Assembly (NCBI RefSeq): GCF_009797935.1
Contig: NZ_VOLC01000005.1
Span: 62,001-126,000, forward strand
Direction: 5' to 3'
DNA from: Lunatibacter salilacus
GTDB lineage: Bacteria > Bacteroidota > Bacteroidia > Cytophagales > Cyclobacteriaceae
DNA length: 64,000 nucleotides
The notes beneath the pieces were generated by a model that saw nothing but the letters and a program-made list of their open reading frames with translations, was not told the origin of the DNA and ran no database searches. The translations under genes and the position numbers were made by a program. This document shows, piece by piece, positions 9,348 through 20,000 of the stretch; position 1 is the stretch's first letter; each line of letters opens with the position of its first letter.

Positions 9348-9535
9348 ATAGGGGCGTAGCCCTGATATCTTAGTAGAATAGAATTGGAGTTGGGAAACAT
9401 AGGGGCGTAGCCCTGACATCTTTGTGCCGCGGAAACCGAATCAAAAACCAAAAGAGCTTTGATCCTGAATCGTTGTAGATCGACATTGGTATCACAATCC
9501 ATAGGGGCGGCCTAAAATCTTCGTAGAATTGAAAA
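9348..9535. repeat. 51-bp periodic GGGGCGTAGCCC repeat
   Basis: Copies start at 9348 (ATAGGGGCGTAGCCCTGATA), 9399 and 9501, and a degenerate copy lies near 9452 (CCTGAATCGTTGTAGAT). The spacing is close to 51 bases. Each intact copy holds the palindrome GGGGCGTAGCCC and a downstream ATCTTnGTAGAAT word. A related word (GCGGCGTAGCC) recurs near 9556. It is intergenic between convergent genes; function unknown. Confidence 0.75.
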
Positions 9536-9651
9536 TCAGCCATTTTGAAGAGTGCGGCGTAGCCACCCTACGTTGTACTCGAAAAGTGACGGGTACCACC
9601 TGATTTTAAGGTTTTTTTGTCCACGGTAGAAATTCCAGCATTGTGTCCGGA

Positions 9652-11733
9652 TTAAAATTCAAATCTTTCGGGATCAATCTCCCAAAAGGTTTCTTCACAA
9701 TCCCATATATAAATTTTGCCATCGGCCATAAATGCCATGTTTCTATCGTATTGACAGGTAAGATAGCTTGGATGGGACAAGTTGGTGACTTGATTTAATA
9801 TCAGGGTTTCCAAATCCAGCACAAAAATATCGTTAGCCACAAGGATGGCCTTGTTTCCTATTAAAAACACCTCATCTGTTTTTACGCCAACACGCCCAAC
9901 TTCACTATATCTTTGGATAAGGTTCCAACTATCAGTGGACACGTCAAATTCATAGAGACCGCTAGCTTCATCCCCATACTCATTGGGGATACCGTAAGCA
10001 AGGTATCTTCCATTATATCTAAATGGAACTGTACGGCCTACTATGCCCCGCTTTTGCACTTTATCAGGCAATTGTATCCATTTTTCAGTAGGTATATCAA
10101 ACTTATATCTTAACCCATGATCTTCACCGGTTTCAGGTTCAAATCCACCCTCCAAATACATTTGATTATTGACTACATGGGTAAACATAGGCCTCCACTG
10201 ATTGATAGGTACATCCGGAAGCCTTCTTATTTCCTTACTTCGAAGGTTAAACACATAAAAAGCACGGTTGAACGGATTGTGATTGGAAGTCTGACCACCG
10301 CCAATATACCAATTATCGCCATGGGCTACTGAAAATGTAAATCTGAGGGTGTTGGTAGCTATTTGCAGCGCACGTATAGGGTTAACGAATTTTTGTGCGA
10401 TGTCAATTTCAAATATCTCCTTATTACCCAAAGCAAAACCTTTTCCTTCGAATCCGGTCATGTTACCTAATCTCAGAAAACTCGAAAAAGGCATTGAGGG
10501 TATTGTATTTCTCACAAAAGGAATATCGGGATCGGTAAGCTCAATAGTTACCGCATTTAATGATATCTTTTTGTTAGTTTCAAATCTAAATTCATTGATC
10601 CGCGAAAAATTAAACCCTTGCCTCCATAGCCTTAATGTCAACGTTTCGCTGTCTGAAGCCTCTGCGCCGACTTCAAAGATCTGTCCATTAATAACCCCCA
10701 AATGTTTGAACGGTGCGGCATAATTGAAATTACGCCCTTTTATGGTGAAGTAGTCATCGAACGCAATTTTGACATATTGTCCAGGATCAATCTCTGTTGG
10801 GTTGTAATCAAAAACCGCAGGTCCCAAGTTGTACTGTTTACCTCTTATTTCTACCGTGACGTAATTCTCCATTCCTGCATTTTTAGGATCTGGCCTGAAG
10901 ACTATCTTTTCCCGATCAGCGGATTCAATCGTGACGTTGCTATAATGATACCATTCAGGTGTCTGAGGGAGAACGATCACTTTTAAATTCAAATCATTCA
11001 GATATTTACCGGAAATTACCACCGAACCTCCATAATCAATATGTTGTATTTCCAATTCGTCAAATTCCGCATCTTTAAATGGAATATGAAGATTCATTTC
11101 AACCTTTTTATCCAATATCTGAATTGAAATCGGGAATACATCTTGGTCTGGAGCATAGGTGCTAAAATCGTAGAATTCTGGTATGATGAACTTAAACGAA
11201 TCATTTTGGACATCAATTACATTAGCCTCCGTATGTTGAAAGGTAACCGAATAATTCCCAGTATTATTGCTGAATTTGCTTCCGTAAACAGTAATGGTAT
11301 CGCCAAAAAAAATCGGTTCTTTATATTCCATTTTTTCGAATACAAAACCAGCAGCGCCTTGGCTTACAAAACTTTGTGGCGCTGAAAAAACCACTCCCGA
11401 TGCAGTTTGCAAAAATGCCACCACCTGATATTTCCTTCCATTAACCATTGAGTGCTCTCCCTTAAGCACGAAATGCTTTTCCGGTTTTCCTGCCTGTCTA
11501 ATTACCTCGGAATTGTCAAAACGGGGAAGCTCGTGGATGCTATAAAGAAATCCATATTCCGAAATTTCCTCGCTGCCAAAATCATAAATATTGGAGGCAA
11601 ACTGCGCCCCAGTAGCGTCAACCTCTTGTATATAAGCCATGCTAAATCTGGGATTGGTTCTCGGCGCTAATTCAGCCGTCTCACACGCTCCTACAAGAGC
11701 GACTAATACTAGTAGAATGATATGCTTTCTCAT
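9652..11733 (-). CDS. Kelch/TIG-domain lipoprotein
   Basis: A 693-residue predicted lipoprotein with signal MRKHIILLVLVALV and lipobox VGAC (Cys17). The N-terminal third has a fibronectin-like segment and two or three IPT/TIG-like beta domains (IDYGGSVVISGKYL near 233 is typical). From about 460 to 690 there are kelch-like blades with motifs such as WYIGGGQTS and MYLEGGFEPETGE, suggesting a beta-propeller. It would sit on the outer membrane and bind something rather than catalyse. Its start codon overlaps the stop of the upstream gene in ATGA, so the two are translationally coupled. Confidence 0.82.
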   Translation of the reverse strand: MRKHIILLVLVALVGACETAELAPRTNPRFSMAYIQEVDATGAQFASNIYDFGSEEISEYGFLYSIHELPRFDNSEVIRQAGKPEKHFVLKGEHSMVNGRKYQVVAFLQTASGVVFSAPQSFVSQGAAGFVFEKMEYKEPIFFGDTITVYGSKFSNNTGNYSVTFQHTEANVIDVQNDSFKFIIPEFYDFSTYAPDQDVFPISIQILDKKVEMNLHIPFKDAEFDELEIQHIDYGGSVVISGKYLNDLNLKVIVLPQTPEWYHYSNVTIESADREKIVFRPDPKNAGMENYVTVEIRGKQYNLGPAVFDYNPTEIDPGQYVKIAFDDYFTIKGRNFNYAAPFKHLGVINGQIFEVGAEASDSETLTLRLWRQGFNFSRINEFRFETNKKISLNAVTIELTDPDIPFVRNTIPSMPFSSFLRLGNMTGFEGKGFALGNKEIFEIDIAQKFVNPIRALQIATNTLRFTFSVAHGDNWYIGGGQTSNHNPFNRAFYVFNLRSKEIRRLPDVPINQWRPMFTHVVNNQMYLEGGFEPETGEDHGLRYKFDIPTEKWIQLPDKVQKRGIVGRTVPFRYNGRYLAYGIPNEYGDEASGLYEFDVSTDSWNLIQRYSEVGRVGVKTDEVFLIGNKAILVANDIFVLDLETLILNQVTNLSHPSYLTCQYDRNMAFMADGKIYIWDCEETFWEIDPERFEF

Positions 11734-12962
11734 AACCTAAAACCCAACATAAATGAGGCAATTAAATGATTATAGGTGACTTGTCCTGATCCGAGTGTTA
11801 GCGCATATCCATTATCTGTATATTCGACATGAACTTCAGAAATGATGCCCCACTTCCTCTTATACCTCAAGTGGGTTCCCAATTTTAAAGCAGGGGAAAA
11901 CTGAATTTTTGAATTGCTGTAAACAGGCCTTTCGAATAATTCGACAATGACTGGCTCGTTTTTGGTCCTGACATCTATGATGTTCATTGTCGTATTGGTA
12001 GCATTAAACCGAAAATTCATACCAGCTCCAACATAAAATTCACTATCTAAGGATCGGAACAGGATATAATCGAAAAAAACAGGGGTCATAATGGTGGAAG
12101 TAGAAAATTCCTGCGTCGCAGTATACATGTGATTATGCGTATCCAATTCTACATGTACGGCATTGTCAACCTGCGAAAACCCAACGCCAAGATCGACGGC
12201 AATGCGTGGCATCCGTCTCCACTGATCCAACTTGAGCCCCAAAGAAATAAAAGGGGCCAAATTACTATCTGTAATATGTCTAACTTTGTCCGGAGAAGTT
12301 GTGGGATATGTTTGGAATATTGAAACTCCAGCACCGCCTATTAGTGAGGCTCGTAGAATAGGTATTTCTTCCACAAGCAATTCGTAGGGATATTGCCCAC
12401 AATGGTGATAGGCCAAAATGATATCTATAAAGCCCCCTTCCGTAAAACTCGTCTTAGCGATCTTACTCTGCATTTCCATGCCACAGGGACCAAACAACAT
12501 GTAGTTTAGAATGCCAATATATTTTCTACGTCTTGTCATGACCACATTCCCCCCAACTTCCCTTGGTGTAGGATTATTGGTCAGTTCCAAGATTTCCTTT
12601 TCATTTTCAACGAAGAACCGACTGTTGAAACTGAGTAGGTTTACCCTTCCACGTAAAATAACTTGAATAAACACCAATTTTCCGTCATCACTATCAGGGA
12701 GTGCGCGGCTTTCAAAGGTTCTGCCGTTGGACAAGCCGAATGCTATTAGATCCTTTGGGAAAAGATTTTGGGATTTTCCATAGAAATCAACAAAGGTTAT
12801 AGAATTGGCTTGGTTAAAATCGAAAGACCGGGATATTGTACCAAACGTTTTCGTGCCATCCAGCGTGATGATGTAATCCGTGGATAAATTTTGCCCAACG
12901 GAAAAAAAATTGATAAACAACAAGCAATAGATTCCAATTGCAAAAAGCCCTATGGTTTTCAT
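11730..12962 (-). CDS. Putative outer-membrane beta-barrel protein
   Basis: A 410-residue protein with a Sec signal (MKTIGLFAIGIYCLLFINFF, cleavage near VGQ). The first 130 residues form a beta-rich domain (DYIITLDGTKTFGTI) that I associate with uncharacterised Bacteroidota envelope proteins. From about 190 on, alternating hydrophobic strands (FISLGLKLDQW, FYVGAGMNFRF, LIASFMLGFRL) and a terminal aromatic pattern suggest an outer-membrane barrel. It overlaps the kelch/TIG lipoprotein gene by four bases, so both probably work together at the cell surface. Function unknown. Confidence 0.7.
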   Translation of the reverse strand: MKTIGLFAIGIYCLLFINFFSVGQNLSTDYIITLDGTKTFGTISRSFDFNQANSITFVDFYGKSQNLFPKDLIAFGLSNGRTFESRALPDSDDGKLVFIQVILRGRVNLLSFNSRFFVENEKEILELTNNPTPREVGGNVVMTRRRKYIGILNYMLFGPCGMEMQSKIAKTSFTEGGFIDIILAYHHCGQYPYELLVEEIPILRASLIGGAGVSIFQTYPTTSPDKVRHITDSNLAPFISLGLKLDQWRRMPRIAVDLGVGFSQVDNAVHVELDTHNHMYTATQEFSTSTIMTPVFFDYILFRSLDSEFYVGAGMNFRFNATNTTMNIIDVRTKNEPVIVELFERPVYSNSKIQFSPALKLGTHLRYKRKWGIISEVHVEYTDNGYALTLGSGQVTYNHLIASFMLGFRL

Positions 12963-13768
12963 ATCTCTTTGAAATAATTTTTGAAAAATCTTCTAAAAGT
13001 GCTCTAAGAAAGTCAAGTTAAAGAGTCAATTTTTTAGAATTCTAATCCAGAACATCCTTAAAAATATTGACATCGAATTCATGCCCGAAAATGCCTATGC
13101 GTGATTTTGAAAATTTTATCACAATCATAAATAAAATTTTGGTAATTTAAAATGACGGAAAAAATAGTTTGTAATAACAATTGTTATTAACCTAATATTC
13201 AGGTCATTAATTTTACAAAAATGGCGATAAATTACTTAAATTTATCGCCATTTTCTCGTTTCAATTAAGCTCAGGAATTAAATCTCAATCCCCAATTTCC
13301 ATTTCTTTGCTAAAAGGCTGCTTATAAAACTTTATGCCTTTTGAAATGTACAGCCACAGTTCCAACAAAGCAGAAAATATGCTTTTGTTTTTGACTGTCC
13401 CATTTATCAATAATTAAAAATGTTTTTTACTGAAAACAAAATTGCGCTGTATTCTTCTGAGTCTTAAGCAACCCTTCCCGATACCCCAGGTTGCACCTCT
13501 GAAGAGTTCGACAGCTTCACTGTCGGTCATTCGATATAAACCTGTTCTAATATTCAAGTTTCTTTCATGAACAATATTTTTCCTTCAGACTAGGATTTCT
13601 TGAAATAAAACAAATCCCGACCCCGAATGGGGTCCAACTCCTCAGTAGCCATGGCTGAAACTCATGGACAAGAAATATCCCCTCGTCCACCACGACCCCG
13701 AAGCGGGTCGAAACTTTGATGCCAGAAGGTAAAGTTCAACCAATTCAGGGTTGGAATTGAATTTGATA
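12963..13768. other. Gene-free region with palindromes and repeats
   Basis: About 800 bases without a credible gene. An 18-base perfect palindrome (TAATAACAATTGTTATTA) lies at 13172-13189 and a 16-bp hairpin at 13218-13254. From about 13480 to 13750 there is repeat-like DNA: GACCCCGAATGGGGTC (13618-13633), GACCCCGAAGCGGGTC (13703-13718), and a CGAAACTTTGATGCCAGAAG word (13717-13736) with a diverged copy near 14981 on the other side of the dehydrogenase gene. Confidence 0.55.
13218..13254. terminator. Strong bidirectional hairpin
   Basis: A 16-bp perfect stem (AAAATGGCGATAAATT with its complement) and a 5-base loop. A and T runs flank both arms, so it could end transcripts in either direction. 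It is more than 500 bases beyond the dehydrogenase stop, so which transcript it serves is unclear. Confidence 0.6.
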
Positions 13769-14833
13769 TTATTCCTTCAGCGATGCCATATCAATGACAA
13801 AACGGTACTTCACATCGCTCTTTAGCATTCTTTCGTAGGCCGTATTGATGTCCTGCATTTTAATGATTTCGATATCAGATACGATATTGTTCTCTCCGCA
13901 GAAGTCCAGCATTTCCTGCGTTTCCGCAATGCCGCCTATTACCGAGCCAGCCACTGATTTTCTTCCCATAATCAATGGGACGGAGTTTAGCATGGGGTCC
14001 AGTTCTCCCAAGTAACCGACCAGAACCAAGGTGCCGTTGATAGTTAATGTAGCGACATAGGGATTGATATCATGGATATAAGGAACGGTGTCGATGATCA
14101 GATCAAATTTGCCCGCTACTGAATCCATTTGGTCGGCGTCTGTAGAAATTATCACTTCGTCAGCCCCCAGCCTTTCCGCATCGGCTTTCTTACCTTCCGA
14201 CCTTGAAAATAGGGTGACCTCCGCTCCCAATCCTTTGGCCAATTTGATGGCCATATGACCTAATCCACCCAAACCCACTACGGCAACTTTGCTGCCTTTT
14301 CCTACCTTCCAATGTCTCAAGGGAGACCAGGTGGTAATTCCGGCACATAGCAAGGGCGAAACAGCGGCAGGGTCCAGATTAGTTGGAACTTTTAACACAA
14401 AATGTTCATCGACAACCACTTTTTCCGAGTATCCTCCGAATGTCTGTTCGTCCAGATATTTCTCATGCCCGTTGTAAGTGCCGGTAAATCCATTCAAACA
14501 ATACTGTTCTAAATCCTTTTTGCAGCTCTCGCAGGTTCTGCAACTATCCACCAAACAGCCTACGCCTACCAAATCTCCAACTTTGAACCCCGTCACTCCA
14601 TTGCCTACCTGTGTCACCTTTCCCACAATTTCATGGCCGGGAACGGTCGGATATATCGTCCCTCCCCAGTCATTGCGAGCCGTATGCAAATCGGAGTGAC
14701 AAACTCCGCAATAGAGGATTTCGATTTCCACGTCTTTGGGTGTGACGGATCTTCTTTTGATATCCAGTTGGTCTAGGTCCGAATCTGGGGATGCAGCACC
14801 GTATGCTTTTATATTTGTAGTTTTCATGTTCAA
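13769..14833 (-). CDS. Zinc-dependent alcohol dehydrogenase (YahK/CAD-like)
   Basis: A 354-residue medium-chain dehydrogenase that would interconvert aldehydes and alcohols with NAD(P). Catalytic zinc ligands are in CGVCHSD (Cys45, His46 region) and PGHE (His67, Glu68). The structural zinc site CRTCESC plus EQYC gives Cys98, Cys101, Cys104 and Cys112. The Rossmann motif GLGGLGHMA is near 187. The HSDLH and GTYNG patterns match the cinnamyl-alcohol/YahK-type aldehyde reductases. The gene stands alone between two repeat-rich spacers. Confidence 0.9.
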   Translation of the reverse strand: MNMKTTNIKAYGAASPDSDLDQLDIKRRSVTPKDVEIEILYCGVCHSDLHTARNDWGGTIYPTVPGHEIVGKVTQVGNGVTGFKVGDLVGVGCLVDSCRTCESCKKDLEQYCLNGFTGTYNGHEKYLDEQTFGGYSEKVVVDEHFVLKVPTNLDPAAVSPLLCAGITTWSPLRHWKVGKGSKVAVVGLGGLGHMAIKLAKGLGAEVTLFSRSEGKKADAERLGADEVIISTDADQMDSVAGKFDLIIDTVPYIHDINPYVATLTINGTLVLVGYLGELDPMLNSVPLIMGRKSVAGSVIGGIAETQEMLDFCGENNIVSDIEIIKMQDINTAYERMLKSDVKYRFVIDMASLKE

Positions 14834-15031
14834 GGTTTTTAAGATTGTTGTTGGGCAGATTTATTCTATAGGCAAATTAATTCCGATTAAAATACATCAA
14901 AAATGGCACCGAAAATCCCAACACTAATAATATCCATTTATGCCCTATTTGGATGATTATATGTAGATTAAAAGCAGGCCGAAACCTTGACGGTAGAAGG
15001 TAGATTGACAAATTTTTATGGGCAAAGGCTT

Positions 15032-15241
15032 CTAGCCGGAGCAAACTGAAATACCGGATTTTTCTTTCTCACCAATCAAATTGTACTCGTTGGCAATTAT
15101 CCAATTGCCCAAGTGGGTTTGTTCCTCCGGCGTAAGGATTTGATTGGCCTTCTCTAATTCTTTTTTAAATAGGCCGTAATCAAAACTAACCTTGGTAAGA
15201 ACTACTTTGTAATAATTCAAATAAGTCATATTCAGTGGCAT
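15032..15241 (-). CDS. Small conserved-looking protein of unknown function
   Basis: About 70 residues, starting MPLNMTYLNYYK. The body (NYYKVVLTKVSFDYGLF, KELEKANQILTPEEQ, LGNWI) is helical and charged like small cytosolic Bacteroidota proteins I have seen but cannot name. A start at 15277 is possible, but it would lie inside a terminator hairpin (15262-15304), so a start at 15241 or at the next Met (15229) is preferred. The C-terminal tail contains one Cys. No partner is evident. Confidence 0.5.
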   Translation of the reverse strand: MPLNMTYLNYYKVVLTKVSFDYGLFKKELEKANQILTPEEQTHLGNWIIANEYNLIGEKEKSGISVCSG

Positions 15242-15261
15242 TTTATAAAGTGTCATTACGA

Positions 15262-15304
15262 TTAAAACAAAGCCCAAAACAATTTCGAACGAACTGTTTT
15301 GGGC
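15262..15304 (-). terminator. Terminator after the first SusC/SusD pair
   Basis: Stem GCCCAAAACA / TGTTTTGGGC (15272-15281 with 15295-15304). Read on the minus strand it is followed by a T-rich run (TTTGTTTTAAT). It lies 55 bases after the SusD stop. Confidence 0.75.
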
Positions 15305-15358
15305 CGATTGCTTTTTTAAGAAATTTTAATTCCCGTTTGTGCTTACTTATGTTTCACT

Positions 15359-17017
15359 TCATTCGTAATTAGGATTTTGGGTTATCAATCCTCTTCCCAA
15401 GTCAATTTGATTTTGCGGAATGGGAAAATACTCGTTTTTACCGGGTATAAAGTTTGCTCCTGACAAATGGGGCCTTCTTTCCTTTTCAACCTCGAAATAA
15501 TCCCTGAGGACATTTGCAGCTACTCCCCAACGTACTAAATCGAAAAACCTGTGTCCTTCATGAGCCATTTCCAATCTTCTCTCCGTCCTCAGCGCCTCTA
15601 ATGCCTGCACTTCATTTGCAAAAGGCTGATTATATTCATTAATCAAATACCTGTCCGCTTCCGAAGTACCAGCAAGATTCATGACTTTTCTACTGTTTTG
15701 AGCTCTTTCTCTTACCAAATTAATATAGGTTCTACCTTCTTCCAGTTTTCCGTTTTTAATCGCTGCCTCGGCTTTCCAAAGGAGTAAATCTGCGTATCGA
15801 ATAACATAGTAGTTCAGACTGTTTATATAGGGCCAAATTTGAAGATAGTGGGTAGATTTAGCTGAAACCATCCGCTTTTTTGGGCTAAACGGCCCATAGG
15901 TAGACAAGTCCCTTGCCCATGAAGCCTCGTAATTGATTCCAAGATCAAGATATGGAACACCAGGTCGTGCAACTGTATGGTCAATTCTAGGATCAAATTG
16001 CTGGTCCTGGCCAGGGTTTATATTATCGGCAACCGGCAAACCCAGTTCATTTGTCTTATAAGCATTTATTAAATTTTGGGTTGGTCTTAAAAATCCATAC
16101 TGAGGATAGAAAGGTCCTCCAGGCGGCATTAGCCGATCTCCGATGGATCCATTATAATTACTGGGAGAACCATCATTTATAGAATGCTGCACCGCAAAAA
16201 TTATTTCAGAACCGTTGTCATTTTCGGGCAAAAACACATCGTTAAAATTTGCCATTAATTGATACGTATTACTCGCAATAACCTCATCAGCTGCGGCCTC
16301 AGCGGCCGCCCAATTTTCCCGATAGAGATAAACTTTAGCCAAATAGGCTTTGGCTGCCCATTTAGTTGGTCTTCCCGGATCTGTTTGCGTCTCCGGTAAA
16401 GCACCAAAAGCTTGGTTAAAATCTGCTTCTATTTTGTCCCAAAGCTCATCGTTGGACAGACTGGTGTTGGAAACGTAATAGTCTTCTGCTGTTTGTGCGG
16501 ATTCATCAACATAGGGAATTCTATTGTAGATTTTCTTTAACTCAAAATAAAAATGCCCCCTCAAAAAGCGCATCTCCGCCAGTCGATTTGAAGCTAATCT
16601 AGGCTCCATATTATTACTTTCTCCAATCAGACGCATGGCCAGATTGGCTCTTTTTACTCCTTCATAGAGTGCCATCCACTTTCTTTCAACATCCCTGATT
16701 GTTGGATTGGTTAAAAAAAGCTCCATTTGATGAATTTGATTTTGATCGCCGGTACCTCCACCCCCTTTGTAGGCATCGTCAGAAACTACATCTCCAAAAT
16801 TCCAATTAGAAGCGGGAGAATTAAAAGCACTAGATGCGTCATCCATCTGTCCATTCAAAATACTATAGGCTGAAATTACAGCTCCTTCTAAATTTTCCAA
16901 CCGAAGAATTTGATCTGGAGATATTTCCCCAACTGGCTGTTCGTCTAGAAAGTTATCCGAACAGGAAGCTCCTAGAAAACAAGAGAGTAAACCAAAGATA
17001 AATATGATATTTTTCAT
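15359..17017 (-). CDS. SusD/RagB family nutrient-binding lipoprotein
   Basis: A SusD-type outer-membrane lipoprotein that caps a SusC transporter and binds the imported nutrient. The start at MKNIIFIFGLLSC gives a clean signal with lipobox GASC (Cys19); an in-frame start 69 bases upstream would add residues not seen in such signals. The SusD N-terminal helix segment (NFLDEQPVGEI), TPR-like helices through the middle (RFLRGHFYFELKKIYN; WAAKAYLAKVYLY) and the C-terminal RRLEMAHEGHRFFDLVRWG block are all present. It follows its SusC gene by 79 bases. The substrate cannot be predicted, and no degradative enzyme lies beside the pair. Confidence 0.93.
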   Translation of the reverse strand: MKNIIFIFGLLSCFLGASCSDNFLDEQPVGEISPDQILRLENLEGAVISAYSILNGQMDDASSAFNSPASNWNFGDVVSDDAYKGGGGTGDQNQIHQMELFLTNPTIRDVERKWMALYEGVKRANLAMRLIGESNNMEPRLASNRLAEMRFLRGHFYFELKKIYNRIPYVDESAQTAEDYYVSNTSLSNDELWDKIEADFNQAFGALPETQTDPGRPTKWAAKAYLAKVYLYRENWAAAEAAADEVIASNTYQLMANFNDVFLPENDNGSEIIFAVQHSINDGSPSNYNGSIGDRLMPPGGPFYPQYGFLRPTQNLINAYKTNELGLPVADNINPGQDQQFDPRIDHTVARPGVPYLDLGINYEASWARDLSTYGPFSPKKRMVSAKSTHYLQIWPYINSLNYYVIRYADLLLWKAEAAIKNGKLEEGRTYINLVRERAQNSRKVMNLAGTSEADRYLINEYNQPFANEVQALEALRTERRLEMAHEGHRFFDLVRWGVAANVLRDYFEVEKERRPHLSGANFIPGKNEYFPIPQNQIDLGRGLITQNPNYE

Positions 17018-17096
17018 GTGTTGATTTCTTAAATTATTGGTATTTTTCACGTTGTCCGGGTGCAACCTAGACATTTCAATGATCAATTTATACCTC

Positions 17097-20000
17097 TTAT
17101 AAAGTTAGGTTAACGCCAAGGGTGAAATTCCTGTTAGGAGGGTAGATTCCCCTATCCACTCCTATATCTAGGTTTCGCAGTTCAGAATTATAATTTTGCA
17201 GGCCAATTTCAGGATCCATTCCCTCATATTTGGTAATAGTAAATAAGTTTTGGGCTTGGAGGTAGACTCTCAGTTTTGTCAAACGTAACTTAGCCAAAAC
17301 ATCTTCCGGTAATGAATAACCGATTTGCATGTTACGTAGTCTCAAAAATGATCCATCTGAAATGTAGTAAGAGCTTGGCCGAATGTTGTTATTTCTGTCA
17401 TTTAAGGATAACCTGGGGATGGTTGACCCCGTATTGTCAGGACGCCAGGCATCCAACACCCGCTCATGCTTATTGTAGGCACTCAGGTTGAAAAAATCCA
17501 GATAGTATCTGGTCAAGTCATAGGTTTCATTCCCGAAACTTCCGTAGAAAAAGAAGGAGGCATCAAATTGCTTATAGTTTCCGGAGAAATTCAGCCCCAG
17601 AGTCATGTCAGGATGCGGGTTTCCAATAAAGGTTCTATCCTGATTATCAATGACTCCATCTCCATTAATATCTCTGAATTTCAGATCTCCCGGACGAGCT
17701 TCTGCCTGGGTGGCATGGGAAGCAATTTCCTCCTGACTGGTAAAAATTCCTAAAGCTTCAAATCCATAAAAAGAGGCAATTGGCTGCCCTACGGCAGAAC
17801 GGGTCACCTCTTGTCCAAAGTTCACCGTGTGTAGGAGGGAGCTGGGAAGCGCAATATAGTCAACCTCGTCAGGTAAACCCGTCATCTCATTTCGAATAGC
17901 TGTAAGATTTAAGCCAACGGAATAAGTAAAATCACCCTCTGGCTTGCTATAATACTGCAACTGTAATTCTAGTCCCCGATTTCTCATTTCCCCGGCATTA
18001 TCCCAACTGGAAATATTTGACCCCCCAAGCATTGGCGAAAGGGGCCTTTCGATCAACATATCGCTTGTTCTTTTTACAAAATAATCCAAGTTGATTCCAA
18101 GCCGATGATTAAAAAGTGTAGCGTCTAATCCAAGATTTGTTTGCGTGGTGGTTTCCCATTTCAGGTTTGGATTACCGTTTCTGGTCTCTGTCAATCCCAA
18201 TGCAACATTGTTTTGGGAGCCCGAAATGGGATAATTGGAGTAGTTGGGATAACTTCTGTAGCTAGAAAAGGTAGAGTATGGCGGGATATCCTGGTTACCT
18301 GTTTCTCCCCAACCAACCCTTAACTTCAAATCGTCAACCATGGCCAGATCGAAGAAATCCTCCCCTGATATTCTCCATCCTGCCGAAAAAGCCGGAAATG
18401 TTCCCCATCGATTATTGGCCAATTTGGAACTACCATCTCTCCTCACAGTGATGGAGGCCAAATATTTATCGGCATAGGAATATTCCACTTTTGCCAAATA
18501 AGAAAACAACGACCAATCTGAGGCAGTTCCGGTGTTACGTTGATCTGATCCGTCTCCAGCATCCAAGTATCTAAAATTTGGGTCGTCATAAGGAAAACCA
18601 AAACGGCTGGCAGAAAATCCTTCCCTGTAAAAGGAAATCGATTCAATACCTGCAAGCATTCCAAACTGGTGTTTTCCGAAGATACGGCTATAATTGAGGG
18701 TATTAGACCATACCCATTCGTATTGGTATCGATTTTCGGTGCTTAGGTCACTTAACACCCGCTGGGTATATATTTCTTCAAAGACAGGATTGAACCTTCT
18801 AAAATTATAATTTTCAAAATTTACACCGAGGTTCGTTTTGAGCTCCAACCCTTCTGACAATTCCAAGTTGGCATAAACATTCCCAAAAAGCTTGAGGTTT
18901 TTCCTTACGTTATCTTTGTTTCTATTTAGCCTTCCAAGGGGATTTTGGGTATCGCTTGTTGCTGAACCGGCGAAATCTCCATTTACATCATATACAGGGG
19001 AAATGGAAGGGAAACGGTAGGCATCGTAAACTATACTTCCCAAAGCCGCATTCGTTGTAACATCCGTATTCCATGTATAGGCCGCCGTAATATTTTCTCC
19101 TATGGTCAACCGATCAAAAAGCTTGAACTCAGAATTAAACCTAGTAGCAAAACGTTTAAATCCCGTGTGCTTAATCAGACCTTCTTGATCAAAATAATTG
19201 AATGAGAGAAAATGGTTGGCATCCTTTGTACTTTTGGAGAAATCAAGGTTATAGGATTGAATGACAGCAGCCCTGAAGATTTCGTTTACCCAGTCCACGT
19301 CCGCAGATGGGACAGTTTCTGCTTGATCTATCCAACTTGGAATAGTAGGTTGGGGGCCGGAACCGTACACGTCACTTGATGGTTGACCACCATCGTTTAA
19401 TGTCGCTTCCCACAAAAGGTTACCATAATCGGCAGCATTTAGCATGCGGGGAAGATTAAAGGGAGTTTGGACTCCCACATAACTGTTGAAATTCATTCTG
19501 GTTTCCTCCGTCCTGCCTTTTTTGGTGGTGATGATGACCACACCATTGGCCGCCCTAGACCCGTAAATAGATGCTGCAGCAGCATCTCTAAGAACCTGAA
19601 AAGAAGCAATGTCATTGGGATTGATCATATTAATCCCCGAAGTAGTAGGAACACCGTCAATTACATACAGGGGATCATTATTTCTTATGGTGCTAAAACC
19701 CCTTACCCTAATCGCAACCCCACCCCCGGGAGCGTTGTCTGACACGACGTTTACGCCAGGCGCCCTACCTTGAATCATTCCATCTATGCCCGCTGAGGGA
19801 ATATTCGCTATTTCCTCCATGTCGATAGTGGAAACAGCACCGGTAACATCCTTCCTTTTTTGCGACCCATAACCCGTAACAATAAATTCATCTAAGGATA
19901 GATCGTCAGCAACCAATCGAACTTCAACAAAGCTCTGATTGCCCACAGTAATTTCCTGAGGGATAAAGCCTAGATAAGATACTAGAATTCGGTTTTCTTC

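Noticed and set aside
9239-9502. 87-residue minus-strand frame through the 51-bp repeats
   Set aside because: The repeated QGYAP words come from the DNA repeat with a period divisible by three, and the frame overlaps the DUF4382 gene.
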